From the NCBI RefSeq assembly GCF_043641665.1, contig NC_092200.1:17765026-17829025 (forward strand): a stretch of 64,000 nt of DNA, read 5' to 3'. This document shows positions 1 to 10,978 of this stretch, piece after piece (position 1 is the stretch's first letter; every line of letters begins with the position of its first letter). A model generated the notes under the pieces. It saw only the letters and a list, made by a program, of their open reading frames with translations, searched no databases and was not told the DNA's origin. This DNA comes from Enoplosus armatus. Taxonomy: Eukaryota > Chordata > Actinopteri > Centrarchiformes > Enoplosidae. The translations under genes were made by a program, and so were the position numbers.

Positions 1-252
1 AGTCAGTCAACTGGCTGGTTCGTGATTAGCGCAGACAGCCAAAAACCAACCAGGAAGACAGTATACATGTGAGACAAAATGGTTTGTTTGTAGAGCAGCC
101 ATAGACTGTATAAAAGAAGTGGTATAGAAGTATAGTTGGAGGTGGGGGGGGGGGTGAGCCTATTTTAAGGATACTAGCAGAGCAAAATGAGCTTGCTAGC
201 CTGTAGGTGCCTGTGCCAAGCAGTGGCCAACTGCTCTGTGACCTTTACCAGC

Positions 253-295
<43 letters not shown>

Positions 296-350
296 ATCAG
301 CTAAAGTACACAACACACGTCCCTTCTCACCTGTCACCGTGGTTGCGTAC

Positions 351-385
<35 letters not shown>

Positions 386-583
386 GCACACACATGGACA
401 GAGGGCAGTGTGGGTAACTGTCACTGTGCGAATCCCAGTGGTTGAGAAATTCCCTGGTAGCAGCACCCTCCTCTCTCACCACAACCCTTTTCCACGTGAG
501 CGCCGGCGTCTGCTACAACTCCAACATGAGTTCTTGCACTCCAGCGCCGCTCCTCCATACTGTCTGTTTATTGTATCAGGTGG

Positions 584-624
<41 letters not shown>

Positions 625-1559
625 CGCGTCCCGCTCTCTGTTTGTGCCATCGGAGGCGGGACTGTACGGCCTGGTTGCCAAGGCAAAGCCACTGAGCTGG
701 GGAATAATGCATTAATACTGGCTGCCTTTTCTGCCCCAATAAACATCCCAGTCTGGCAGTGGGCAAGGCCCTCTTATTCTCCCTCTCCCTCTCACTCCGG
801 ACCTGCCACTGTCCCTCCGCATCCCCACATTACGACAGCAGAATATCACAGATGTTTGTCAAAATATCAACAATCCGTGACTGCATTTGATCCAAAATAT
901 GAGCATCTGTTTTCTGTCTCTCTGTAAGACAGTGTCTCCGTCGCACGCAGCACACAAGGGATGGACACGATCGTATGAACACCTGCACATTTAGAACCTT
1001 CCCTTTTTTTCTTTGTTGACACTCAAGAGGTTTTTTGGTTTTGGTTTTCTTTTCGGGATTCAGCTCCGTGATCATGTTCGATCCCACAGTTTGTAGCGTG
1101 GTTGCACTGGATTGCATAATATTGTAAGGTGTGCCCACTATTTTTTTTTTTTTTTCTTTTTTTCCAGCCTCTGTATGTGGGCTGGACAAAAAAAAAATGA
1201 TCACAAAATACCAGCACATATAACACGGTTACACTGCCTGTGTATGCATGCCATTATTTTCTCCTTCCTCTCTCTCTCCCCCCTCTCTCTCTCTATTCCT
1301 TCCTCTCTGATTATCCTCAACAGAGCATCTTTTTTTCTTTCTCTCTCTCTCTCCTGCCGAAACACTTCCCAGAACAAGCTCCTTTCCTCTCCTCTCTGCC
1401 ACTCTCCTTTTTCGGAGTAGTAGTGGTAATAACAATACCAGCTAAATGGCATCATGGCTCCATCCACAACTAATGGAAACCGACTCTCCTGTTGCCGTCT
1501 TCCGTCTCTCCCTTCTCCTCCTCCTCTTTTGCTCTGTTGCACGCTGATTTGTTCAGCGA
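1..1559. other. upstream non-coding sequence with microsatellites
   Basis: I see no coding exon here. The stretch holds a G-run near 145-155, three CA/GT microsatellites, a T-run at about 1141-1165 and a pyrimidine-rich segment (about 1260-1420) of CTCTCT blocks. It lies 5' of the CpG-rich segment that starts near 1560, so it may be distal promoter sequence for the short channel transcript, or an intron of the longer transcript. Long open frames here are dinucleotide repeats read as Cys-Val or Thr-His runs. Confidence 0.6.
255..624. repeat. three CA/GT microsatellites
   Basis: Pure (GT)n at 255-293, (CA)n at 354-382 and (GT)n at 585-624. The first two are inverted relative to each other, so transcripts could fold locally. 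Confidence 0.95.
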
Positions 1560-2110
1560 TTCAGAGGAGTTAGCAGCCAGGCGGCCGTCAGCCAGAGCGC
1601 TGAGTCGAAGGGAAACTCATTGAGATGTTGTAAGAAAAAAAAAATAGAAAAGTGACGCCGGTGGTGGCTTAATGAGGAACCGTTGGCCAGCTGAGGACTG
1701 ATCTGAGCAACGCGGAGGGAAGGCAGGCTGAGTTACAGTTGCATCGGGGTGGAATGCCGTTGAGTAGATGGATGGTTAACAGGCTACCGAACCGCGGAGG
1801 CTCCTTCCATTTGTAAGCCTGAGGCAGAAGAAGAAGCCTGCGAGGAAGACGAGGGATTGAGGATGAGCTTTTTCCAGGAGGCAGGGGGTAGATAGAGTGA
1901 TCACCCCTCTTTCATGTGACATCTGACAGCGTCTCCAGGCATGAGACTCAGTCTGTGCCACTCCACGCCTTCTGGGCTGCCTCTGCACCGTGACCTCCTC
2001 GTCGTCGCAACACCACATAGTGAAGTCTCGGCATGGGTTCGCGCGGCAGGCGGTCACGGACACCCGGGGGGCCACCCTGAACCCGCCGCGGTGAGCTGCC
2101 ACTGAGGACC
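1560..2110 (+). promoter_or_regulatory. CpG-rich candidate promoter / 5' UTR of short kcnh2 transcript
   Basis: GC and CpG content rise from about 1560, in contrast with the flanking DNA, and continue to about 2330. A Kozak-compatible ATG lies at 2111 and a strong splice donor at 2324. This is consistent with a promoter plus 5' UTR for an internal-start ERG transcript. A second donor-like GTGAGC sits at about 2091. No convincing TATA box was seen, and the transcription start cannot be placed from sequence alone. Confidence 0.4.
2033..2080 (+). other. upstream ORF, 15 codons
   Basis: An ATG at 2033 opens a 15-residue frame that is Arg/Gly/Pro-rich and stops at TGA 2078-2080, 30 nt before the candidate main start at 2111. 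If the transcription start lies upstream, it could reduce translation from 2111. It may equally be chance in CpG-rich DNA. Confidence 0.3.
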
Positions 2111-2323
2111 ATGGTCCTGCCGTCGCTGCTGAAGCTCCTCAACGTCTTCCTGCGCCAGTCCACCTCCACCAAAGCCGCCGCCGCCGCCGCCACCGATCAC
2201 TGCCGCCGTCCGTCCTGCTGCCCGGCTGCTCTAATGCCGCGCCCACCCGGCCTGCCACTCTCTTGCCGCCGCGGGTGGGAGGCGAGAGAGCACCCACAAA
2301 GTCTGCCCGCCGAAGGGAGAGAG
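2111..2323 (+). CDS. kcnh2: candidate alternative first coding exon (ERG '1b'-like start)
   Basis: The ATG lies in a good context (GACCATGG) and opens 71 codons ending in ...EGRE exactly at GAG|GTGAGA, phase 0. The next recognisable channel exon (17281) opens in phase 0 with VLSLGADV. In mammalian ERG1b the private first exon likewise ends in Glu immediately before VLSLGADV, so phase, last residue and position agree. The peptide has a hydrophobic start, an (Ala)6 run from a GCC repeat and Cys/Arg/Pro-rich sequence; it does not resemble the mammalian 1b peptide and has no PAS domain. Loss of the PAS region speeds deactivation in known ERG1b subunits. The splice is inferred, not observed; the ORF could be chance in a CpG island. 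Confidence 0.5.
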
Positions 2324-3449
2324 GTGAGACGGAGATGGACAACTCAAGTGACTGAGGGAAGGTCAGGAGAAGTGGAAAAAGGGGGAGGATATAGGAATAA
2401 GTGTCTGTGTAAGGGGAAGAAAGTGTGTATTAGACTAAGATGGATAAGGCTGGAAGGTTAAGACTGTAATATGCAGAAGGAAGTAACTTCCAGAAAATCA
2501 TTTGTGAGAATATGTACAAAAAGTATTCTTCTTGTAAACTTAAAGGACAGTGCTAGATGCTACACGACCCAAGATTGTTGCCTATGAAGTTCAGTCGGAG
2601 CACAGCTTGAAGCCATTTCAGAAGAACCTCTGGCTTTATGGAGTTGTTGGAGATACTTAAGTCTGAATGTTATACGTCGTATTTAGAGGTGGAGAGCGCG
2701 GTGACCTTTTTAAAATGTTACACTTCATTCTCTGCTGTGGTGTAAATTGGTCTGAGCTCCCAGAGACAGTAAAGAGCGGAGGCAGCCCATCTGTCTAGTT
2801 TGTGGCAGTCGGGCAGTAAAGAAAACCTTCACCAAAACTCAACCAGTAAGGCCAACCGGTAAAGCGTTTTGCAAAGCTGCAAATCAGCAGTTGGATCTTC
2901 TTTTGCTCAAGCATTGATATCAGTCCGTTCATGCTGTCATAGGCACCTGAGCAATGGGGCAAGCAGAGCCGCTGCACCCCCCCCCCCACACTGTTAGATC
3001 TGTCTGATCATACAACTTTGCCACGGCAAAATAAAAATCACCAAAGAAAACAAAACATTCTGCAACCAATCGTCTGTAAAGTGGTCATACAACTGAGCTG
3101 TCTTAAGTTAGTCTTTTCTTCGTCTTGACGTTCCGATAAAGTCCAACATGTTTAATATTATCGGGGGGGCGGGGGTGGGGGAGTCTGTGTTTGATTTGAC
3201 GGGTGTCTGATCCACCAACCAGCACAAGTTTTAGTGAGAAATCTTTCAAATGGTTCGGACTAAAATAATGCAGCTAACCAACGGAGGCTGGTAGCGCGTT
3301 GAGGCGACAAAATCCAAAACGTACGGAGAGAAGACTGTCGACGTATGACACCCATCGACTTGTGTTTTTATGGACACTTAAAGACACTTAAAGGACCCCG
3401 AGACAACAAACAAATATGGTGACGGGATCATTTCATCTCAAATATTAAC

Positions 3450-3582
3450 ATGAGATTATGTTGAAAATCAAGCATTTTTCAAGGCATATATTCGAATCCA
3501 AGCATATTCCTAGCCTTGAAAACATGACAGTTCAAATTAAGCCTTTTCCAAACTTTCAAGACTTTGTACGAACCCTGTATAA
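3450..3582. repeat. fish dispersed repeat ('TTTCAAGACTTTGTACGAACCCTG' family)
   Basis: The repeated wording around 'caagca..ttttcaagg' and the terminal 'ttgtacgaaccctgta' resemble a short interspersed repeat that I recall as common in percomorph genomes. I identified it from memory of the motif only; the ends are approximate. Confidence 0.4.
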
Positions 3583-5163
3583 AAAGGACCTCGGGACGTT
3601 TTGTCTGGGAAAATCCAAACAGTGTGACTTTTTTGCGCGTTCTCGAGTGCCTTGCCTGAGCCTCTCTTCAGCAAGCAGCGGCAGCAAGCTAATTGGTATC
3701 ACGGAGCCAGTGGTCCAAATAAAGTACGGGAACATTACCGATAGTAACGTTATTGTAAATGTGTTGTAATGTCACGTCGACGTAACTTAACTTAAGTGTT
3801 CTTGAGAAATTTCAGTTATAGCTTTTACTCAAACATGACCAGCGCATACGCTTGAGATTTCCTTGGGTTGCTAACGAGATCCCTGGTTACAACGAATGAA
3901 GCACCGTCCAGCACGCGATTGCATCTTGTAGCCAAATTGCTCGCCCGCTCTTTGTCAAACGGTGGTCGACTGTCAGTGCATTCTGCTAAATTTGAAGCGA
4001 TGCCGCAAAGCCTGCGATCGAACTCTAATTTGACATCACCACCGTGCTGCCGACGGGACAACAGCAAAGAAAACACAAATTATAAGTGAAGCTCGCTGAC
4101 CATGAGCATGCGGCCGTGATCGTGTATACGCGCACATACACGGAAATACAAACAACAAATTGAGGTCGGCTCTTCCTGTCTCTCGTCTCTCAGATGCATC
4201 CAATAGTCACGGATCAACGGTCAAGGAGGGAGCACATTTTCACCTACTCTGCAGAGTATGTAGTCGTGATACAGTCAGATATCCCATTTTGGCTCAGTCT
4301 CTCTCTCTCATTCTCTCTTCCTCCTACACAGCTTTCAGACAGGCCCTGTTTGACACCTGAAAGCACCCTCTGTTTTAAACGTATCTGCTGCCAGTGTTAA
4401 AAGTTATGCAAGAGTTTTTGGCAAACCCAGAAATAGGACGCGGCCGTGGATCCGCATTACACGAGGTGTTTTTGTCTTTTTTCTTTTTTTTTGTTGTTGA
4501 AGCAATTAAAAAAGAAAATCCACCCTCGCAAATCTACAGCATGTTTGACCATACATGGGTATCCTCTGTGTCGTGCCAGCAGTTATTAACTAGAAGCTGA
4601 GTCCATGATATCAGCCTTTGATGCCGCCGCGCTATTCATAAAGTCCGTTTGAATGAACAGCTTCGGGGGTTTGCCTCGGACCTGTTGGCTGTGTTGTCCT
4701 TCTGTGTGTGTCGTAATAGCTGAGCCACGGAGGAAACTGAAGACGGTGGTGAACAGTTTTTATCTCACATTAGTCCACAGAAGCCCGTACGATGTGAATT
4801 TCTTGTTGACACCTCCTTAACAATATTGGCTTTTTTTTTGGGCTTTTTCTAAATTATTTTTTTTACGAGCTACTTGTTCCAAATACTGAATGCTGGTCCT
4901 GATTGAAAACTATGAAATTGATTAACTTAAATGATATTGATATTGATTAATTGGGGACGGCCTGCGTTGGTTAAAACGGAACGTTTTGTACACTGGTCTT
5001 TGCTAATAAGAGAGGAGAGAGAATTCGATTCGACCTTATTTATAGCTGAAGCAAGAATTTTCAGTCAAATTAAGGAATGTTAAAAAGTTCGAGAGGTAGT
5101 TAATGACTTCGCAGGTCAAAGCAGTGGAGCTAGGGAACACTTACTCGGTGAGAGCCTTTATTA

Positions 5164-5202
5164 TCAGAATCAGAATCAGAAATACTTTATTGATCCCCGG
5201 GG
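5164..5202 (-). mobile_element. LINE 3' tail fragment
   Basis: The tandem TCAGAA hexamer followed by 'aatactttattgatcccc' is the reverse complement of the 3' terminus of fish non-LTR retrotransposons that end '...GGGATCAATAAAGTATTTCTGA'. Only the tail remains; it runs into a G-run at 5206-5218. A weaker match lies near 6850-6880. I am confident that it is a LINE tail but not of the clade. Confidence 0.65.
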
Positions 5203-6285
5203 GTGGGGGGGGGGGGGGTTATACAACTCAAAGGAGTTACCAGTATGAACACTGTTACGTGTTTACTGAAATTAAACTTTTTGTCACTTTGCAAGAGCCC
5301 CACTTTCAAAACTATAGCAGCAGACTAGACTCAATTAGCCTGGGATGGAATAAGTAGGATCCCTTACAACCTTGAGGGGGGGGTGCCCTGCAGACAAACG
5401 CATAACAGCCCCACAGTTCTCACATGAAATACTCGCACCTCACCAATGAGACACGGCAGCAAAGCCTGGTAACCCAAAAGCAGGGAGAGAGATGATGAGC
5501 CGCCGAGGGAGGGCGAGGTAGTGCAACTCTGGCATTCCCCTGACTCCAATACTGTCCAACAAGCCTGAGGCAATTTTGCAAAGACACACTATTCCCCCCC
5601 CCCCCCCCTGCCAGCTCGGAGGTGTGTGTGTCTATGAGTGTGTGTAGCCACTGTAGTCATCTCACTTCTGGCAGGATAAATGCGACCACCCCATGTGCTG
5701 TATGTCTGAGTGAGCAGCCGTCGCAGTTTGTGTTGGTTGCATATGTGGGTGCTTTCCTGTAAGTCTTGGTTTGTTTGTCTGGGGATACGTACTCTTTACT
5801 TTCCCTCACATGTGCTTAGCGTATATTCGTGAATAGTCTGTGTGTGTGTGTGTGTGTGTGTGTCACAAGAAGCTTAACCCTCGCCATAGAAATCACACTG
5901 ATATCCCCTCTGCATGTTTTTCCCGGCTTGGTTTGGCTGGGATTAGGAAACCCTTCTGAGAAGACTTGATACGCAACCCTGTCCTCCGACTGCGAAAAGA
6001 GAGCTGTATTTTCCCGGGGATGGCGGGAGAGCGGAGCAGGGGAAATGATCGAGGGAGGGAAGGATGCAGAGAGAAAGAGAAGGTGATTGCTTGCTGGGAT
6101 TATCAAATATATATATATATATACACGACGTCCCCACTGGGAAGCATCGCTTGAGTGTCACCCAAAACTGGGAATGCGATGTTGAACATTGTTATTGAGC
6201 TGGCCTACCTGTGTGCTATTCCTACCTTTGCCAGCTGTTTGTTATTCTGCGACACAAACAATGAACAGGAAGCGAGGGAAGGACA

Positions 6286-6320
6286 GAAGAAGAAGAAGAA
6301 GAAGAAGAAGAAGAAGAAGG
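6286..6320. repeat. (GAA)n microsatellite
   Basis: About 12 uninterrupted AGA trinucleotides on the + strand, flanked by purine-rich sequence. Purine/pyrimidine mirror tracts of this kind can form triplexes. Confidence 0.95.
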
Positions 6321-7161
6321 GAGGGTAGGAAGGTGTAGGTGGGTAGGTTGGCAGGCAGGTAAAGAGTGAGAAACAACAGGAAAGATCCAGTTTGGCTTCT
6401 GAGCCATCACAGCCTGTCCACAGCTGCTCCATGTTGCATAAATTTGGCACCTAAGTGCCTCCCTGAACCTCCAAACAGCTCTCTGTCTTTAGTAATATGA
6501 ATTTCTGCTGTGCCATTTTTCAGTTAGCCTTAACTTACACGGCTTTTCCTGTATGTTGCCGTACATTAAGTGACTGTTGACTGCTGACGGTGTGATATAT
6601 ATATATATATATATATCACTCACAATGTTTGTTTCTGTATGATAATATTCAGCTCTTACATTTTTGCGTGTGATGTCTTATACCGCCCGACATAAGACAG
6701 TTCCAGACACAGTGCATGGGAAGATGACATAATATGTGTGAAACAAGTATCAAAACATTCTCCCTTCTGCAGTTGGTGCCAAACAGCACTAAACGGTGAA
6801 CGCTGAAGTGACTCATCCCGCCGCCGTCCCCTGCCACATTTAAAAAAAGTTAATCAGGATCAGAATCAGGAATACTTAAATCATAAGCACCGTCTTACCT
6901 GGGGTGTTGTTTACAATCACCACCTATAGGCAGCAACTATGGTTGGAATGCAGCCTCGCACGCTAACTAACCTGCTTTACGGCTCCTAAAAACATTAACC
7001 CGTTCCTTTCACCCTACCACTGCAGCTCAGTGCCTCTGTCATGCACACAGCAGCTTATCAGAGCTTCCGTTTCTTTGGATTTGCTTTCTCACAAAAGCTC
7101 ATTCATGCGCGTGTACATTCAAGCATCCACACTATGTACGCTAGAGAGAAATGTGTGAATC

Positions 7162-7197
<36 letters not shown>
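7162..7197. repeat. (GT)n microsatellite
   Basis: Pure GT dinucleotide run in the large intron. Confidence 0.95.
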
Positions 7198-7198
<1 letters not shown>

Positions 7199-8320
7199 CA
7201 AGCGGTTCTGGGCGTGGGTGTCGGTGACTTGGATAACAATCTGGGAATTAGAATGGCGCCTTGTGAAGCTGTGAGGCAAAGAGACGAGCTCTGCGCCCGT
7301 GCACCGATCCCGTAGGACCCACGGGACGTTTGTGTGTGCATGCAGCTGTTCACTGACATGCACGGATGCATGCATTTGCACTGTGAACCGTCCTGCTAAT
7401 ACACTCACTAGGTGATTCAGTGTGATGGCTGCACATGTGCCCATCCATTCCGCCACCCATCCCCATAGAGCTGGCTCAGGTTTTCATCACGTGACCCGGT
7501 CAAGGGGGTCTGGGGTCTTCTACCGGGCTGTGCTCTGTGCCCTGTAAATAACAACAGAGTGAAAAAAAATACATTTCCCCAACAGGGATTAATTAAGTTA
7601 ATTAATTTCTCCTCCTTCTTAAATATGACTACATGTTTCCTGTAGTTCTGTTTTCTCACGTATTAGATTTCATACAGTGAGTCAGCTGATGTCAGCGTTC
7701 AGCATTTTGAAAATGAAAGGACGACACTTGCCAAGAAGCAAGATGGCTGCATTTAACGCAGTGGAAGTGGACAGAGTACGATCACATGATGTACATGAAC
7801 AAATACATACACTAAATGTTTCCAAAGCTCGCTGCACAGACGCGTAACACACCACGAGTCTTCCGCCGAGCATGTGCGGCTTCACGCGCCAGCATCTTTT
7901 ATTCAAGTGGCCTGATTCCATAGTTTGAACTAATGCATAATGGCACCCTCTGATCCCTTCAAATCCACATGAGCAGCAGCTGTAACTCCCGTCGGTGTTG
8001 CACAGCGCGTACTCTGCAATCAGTGTGGGTTCGTTTCGACGTGAAATGTGAGGCGCGTTTGTATTTTCTTTTTTTTTTTTCCCCCCCTTGCAAACCTGGA
8101 TGATATAACAACAATGTCTCCCGAAAGGGGATCCTCTCGTGGTTGTTTGCTTTCGTCAGCACAGATTAAATCGCTTGATGGGCTCTTTCTGGACTTGAGG
8201 CCACTGTATCTCTAACTTGAATACCAGCAGTTTCTCAGACAGAGAGGGGGGAGATTAAAAACATAAAGCTGAGGGTCGACGCTGAAGTCTCCTCTTGCCG
8301 CAGATTAACACTTCAATGCA

Positions 8321-8321
<1 letters not shown>

Positions 8322-8356
<35 letters not shown>
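8322..8356. repeat. (GT)n microsatellite
   Basis: Pure GT run. A purine-rich stretch follows (about 8420-8720), including (GA)n at 8595-8614 and (GGA)n at about 8677-8703. Confidence 0.95.
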
Positions 8357-8359
<3 letters not shown>

Positions 8360-9572
8360 ACCCCCCACAGCAGTTGTGCGGCGTTTTCATTGCTTGCATT
8401 TCCAATTGCAACTCCCCTCTGTGGCGGACGGAGGGAGAGAGGGATAAGAGTAAGGGAGAGAGCGAGGCAGAGGAGGGTCAAGGCAAAGACTCGGAAAGGG
8501 TAAAAGAGAGAGACAGAGATGGGGCGAGATGAGATCATGGAGGAGATATGGGAAACCAAAGACAAAGAGAGATGGAGAGAAAAAGATATCCAGAGAGAGA
8601 GAGAGAGAGAGAGAGGGAGCAACCTCCCTAAGCACTGATGATGCTGATGAATATTGGAAGAGAAGGCTGCGGTGAGGAGGAGGAGGAGGAGGAGGAGGAG
8701 GCGAGAGATGGTGGGAGAGAGATTGGGGCTGAGGAAATATGCCCCTTTGTTATGTCTTAATGGGAACTGTCAGAGCTGGAGAGAAAAAGGTCAGCCAGGA
8801 AGCCAATCGTGGCGGCAGGCAGACGTCAAACTGCTGCACAAACACACACACACACACACACACATACACACATACACACACACAGAGAGGGACGCGTACC
8901 CGTACGTATGCATACTCATACATACATTATGCTTTTACACGTACTCAAGAAAAGTGACACTGAAAGAAGGAAAGTTTGAGGAAAGACGCCGGACTAACTG
9001 CTGGAGGGTCCTCACTGACCATTTGCCAGACCTCTCTAAACCCCTCTCTGCGCCACCCCCACGAAGCCTTTTACAAAACCAAAACACAGGAGCAAAAGGT
9101 GTAAGGAATGTTTTAAACTCTGTCTTTACCCGTTGTAAAGCAAGCCGCAAACGTTACACTATAGCCTCTGATCAGAGTTTAGAGTGATGAGGACTCGTGG
9201 CCTGCTCTTCGTTTGGTTCAGGAACCAACTTAGCAGCTTTCTCGCGGACCAATCACTGGTCCTGCCGCTGTGTGTCCGGGAAAACCCTTCTCCTATGTTT
9301 TTGTTCGAAATGATTTAACTCGACTACTCAGGTTCTTTTTCTTTTCTTTTTTTACTCAGTGAGTTTAATTCCAGTGTGTGGATCCTCTCTATTCATGACA
9401 CCCTATGTTCCGCAGGACAATCCAGCAGCCTACATGAAGTGTTTTTTTGAAATATTTGGTCGATTTAGATGCATATTGATTGATTATTATAGCCTCTTGG
9501 AAATGAATAAGAGCTAATGAGTAAGCTAGTTAGAGTCAATTAAGTTTTGCTCAACTTCACTCAGTTTTTTAA

Positions 9573-9614
<42 letters not shown>

Positions 9615-10852
9615 AAATGGTTATTTAATGACGACACCGATATGCAAATGAGTGCATGAGGTAATGGCTAGGCTTTAGCTGCTTTCCATTAGCTGCATTC
9701 CTTTTTTTTTTTGTATGTAGCCATCAAATGCTTATTGGAGATGCTTTTACAGGGTTTGTGTGTACAGCGGGATATGGAAGACCTGTGGTAAAGTAAATTT
9801 GTAATACCTTGCACAAACAGGTGTTCTGATGGAAATGTTTTGGAGGGATAATCGAAGTTTGCCTGGACTTCTCTGCAGCTGTAAACTACACTACAGGTGT
9901 CAATAAGCTGTTTGTTTTGAATTATTAATACAGGAAGTAGATTTCTGATGATTTAAATGACCTCTGGTTCAGGTCAAAAGATGGCCTGCACATGTATTTT
10001 GTTTTTTTTACAATGAAGCCAGCAACCTTTTGGTAAAAGTCGGTCATTTTAAAAACTGCTCTTTGGATTTAACAGCCCCCCCCCCCCCCCCACCCCACCC
10101 CCTGCATTGTCCAGACTGCTGTGGCAGTTCTGTCCACCGACTGTGAACTTATCAGCCGACACTATCCATTAATATCACGCTGGTCTTTTGGTGAAAGATA
10201 AAGCCGCCGGCCAATGTCAAAGCCTCCTGCCCTCCCGTGTGACCACGAGTGTGCCTGCACACACAGCAGTGTGTGTATTATTGATGTGAGATGGGGGAAA
10301 AAAAAAAGAAGAAGTCGTCGCGCAGGCCTTTATTTGAAATGCAAGTGTTGCAATAAGTCTTGAGAACAAGGTTAGGGTGGGATTCATCCATTCGGCAGAC
10401 AGGCCGTAGCTCAGGGTGACAGGAGAAGGAATGAAAGAGACTTAGTGTTTTAATTGTGTGTGTGTGTGTGGGGGGGTCTTATACGCACATTATACACAGC
10501 TAGCTTTAATGTGTGTTTATGGCGGAGAGGAAGCCAAGCTCACGCCAGGATACAGACTGACATGCACATCGTTCGCTTGTCGGAGTAGTTTCATCCCTCG
10601 AAGCTGGCAGCGAACACCTGCCCTCCGTCCTCCAGCACACCGCCGATCCTCTCTGACGGGCGCGTGACTGTCTGCCACCTGTTTCAAAAAACTCTGGTCG
10701 CCCTTATGTATGCGTCCCTAGCCTCCTCCAGAGGTGGGTTGGATTATCGGCTTAGAAGTGCGTCTTGGCTGCATTTAAAAAAAAGGGATTTGTATGTGTT
10801 TTTTCATGCAATCCAAAAATAAAATCTCAGCTAATTCCTGGTGGAAAGGTGC

Positions 10853-10883
<31 letters not shown>

Positions 10884-10926
10884 ATGTGCCGTCGTTCAAT
10901 AGATTGAGTCAAACGCCACAATATGT

Positions 10927-10931
<5 letters not shown>

Positions 10932-10976
<45 letters not shown>
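10932..10976. repeat. (AT)n microsatellite
   Basis: About 22 AT dinucleotides, downstream of a (GT)n at 10853-10880. Further (AT)n tracts in this intron lie near 6106-6122, 6595-6616 and 9575-9604. Confidence 0.95.

Positions 10977-10978
<2 letters not shown>

Noticed and set aside
207..927. Cys-Val and Thr-His repeat 'proteins'
   Set aside because: Pure GT/CA microsatellite translation in overlapping frames, not genes.
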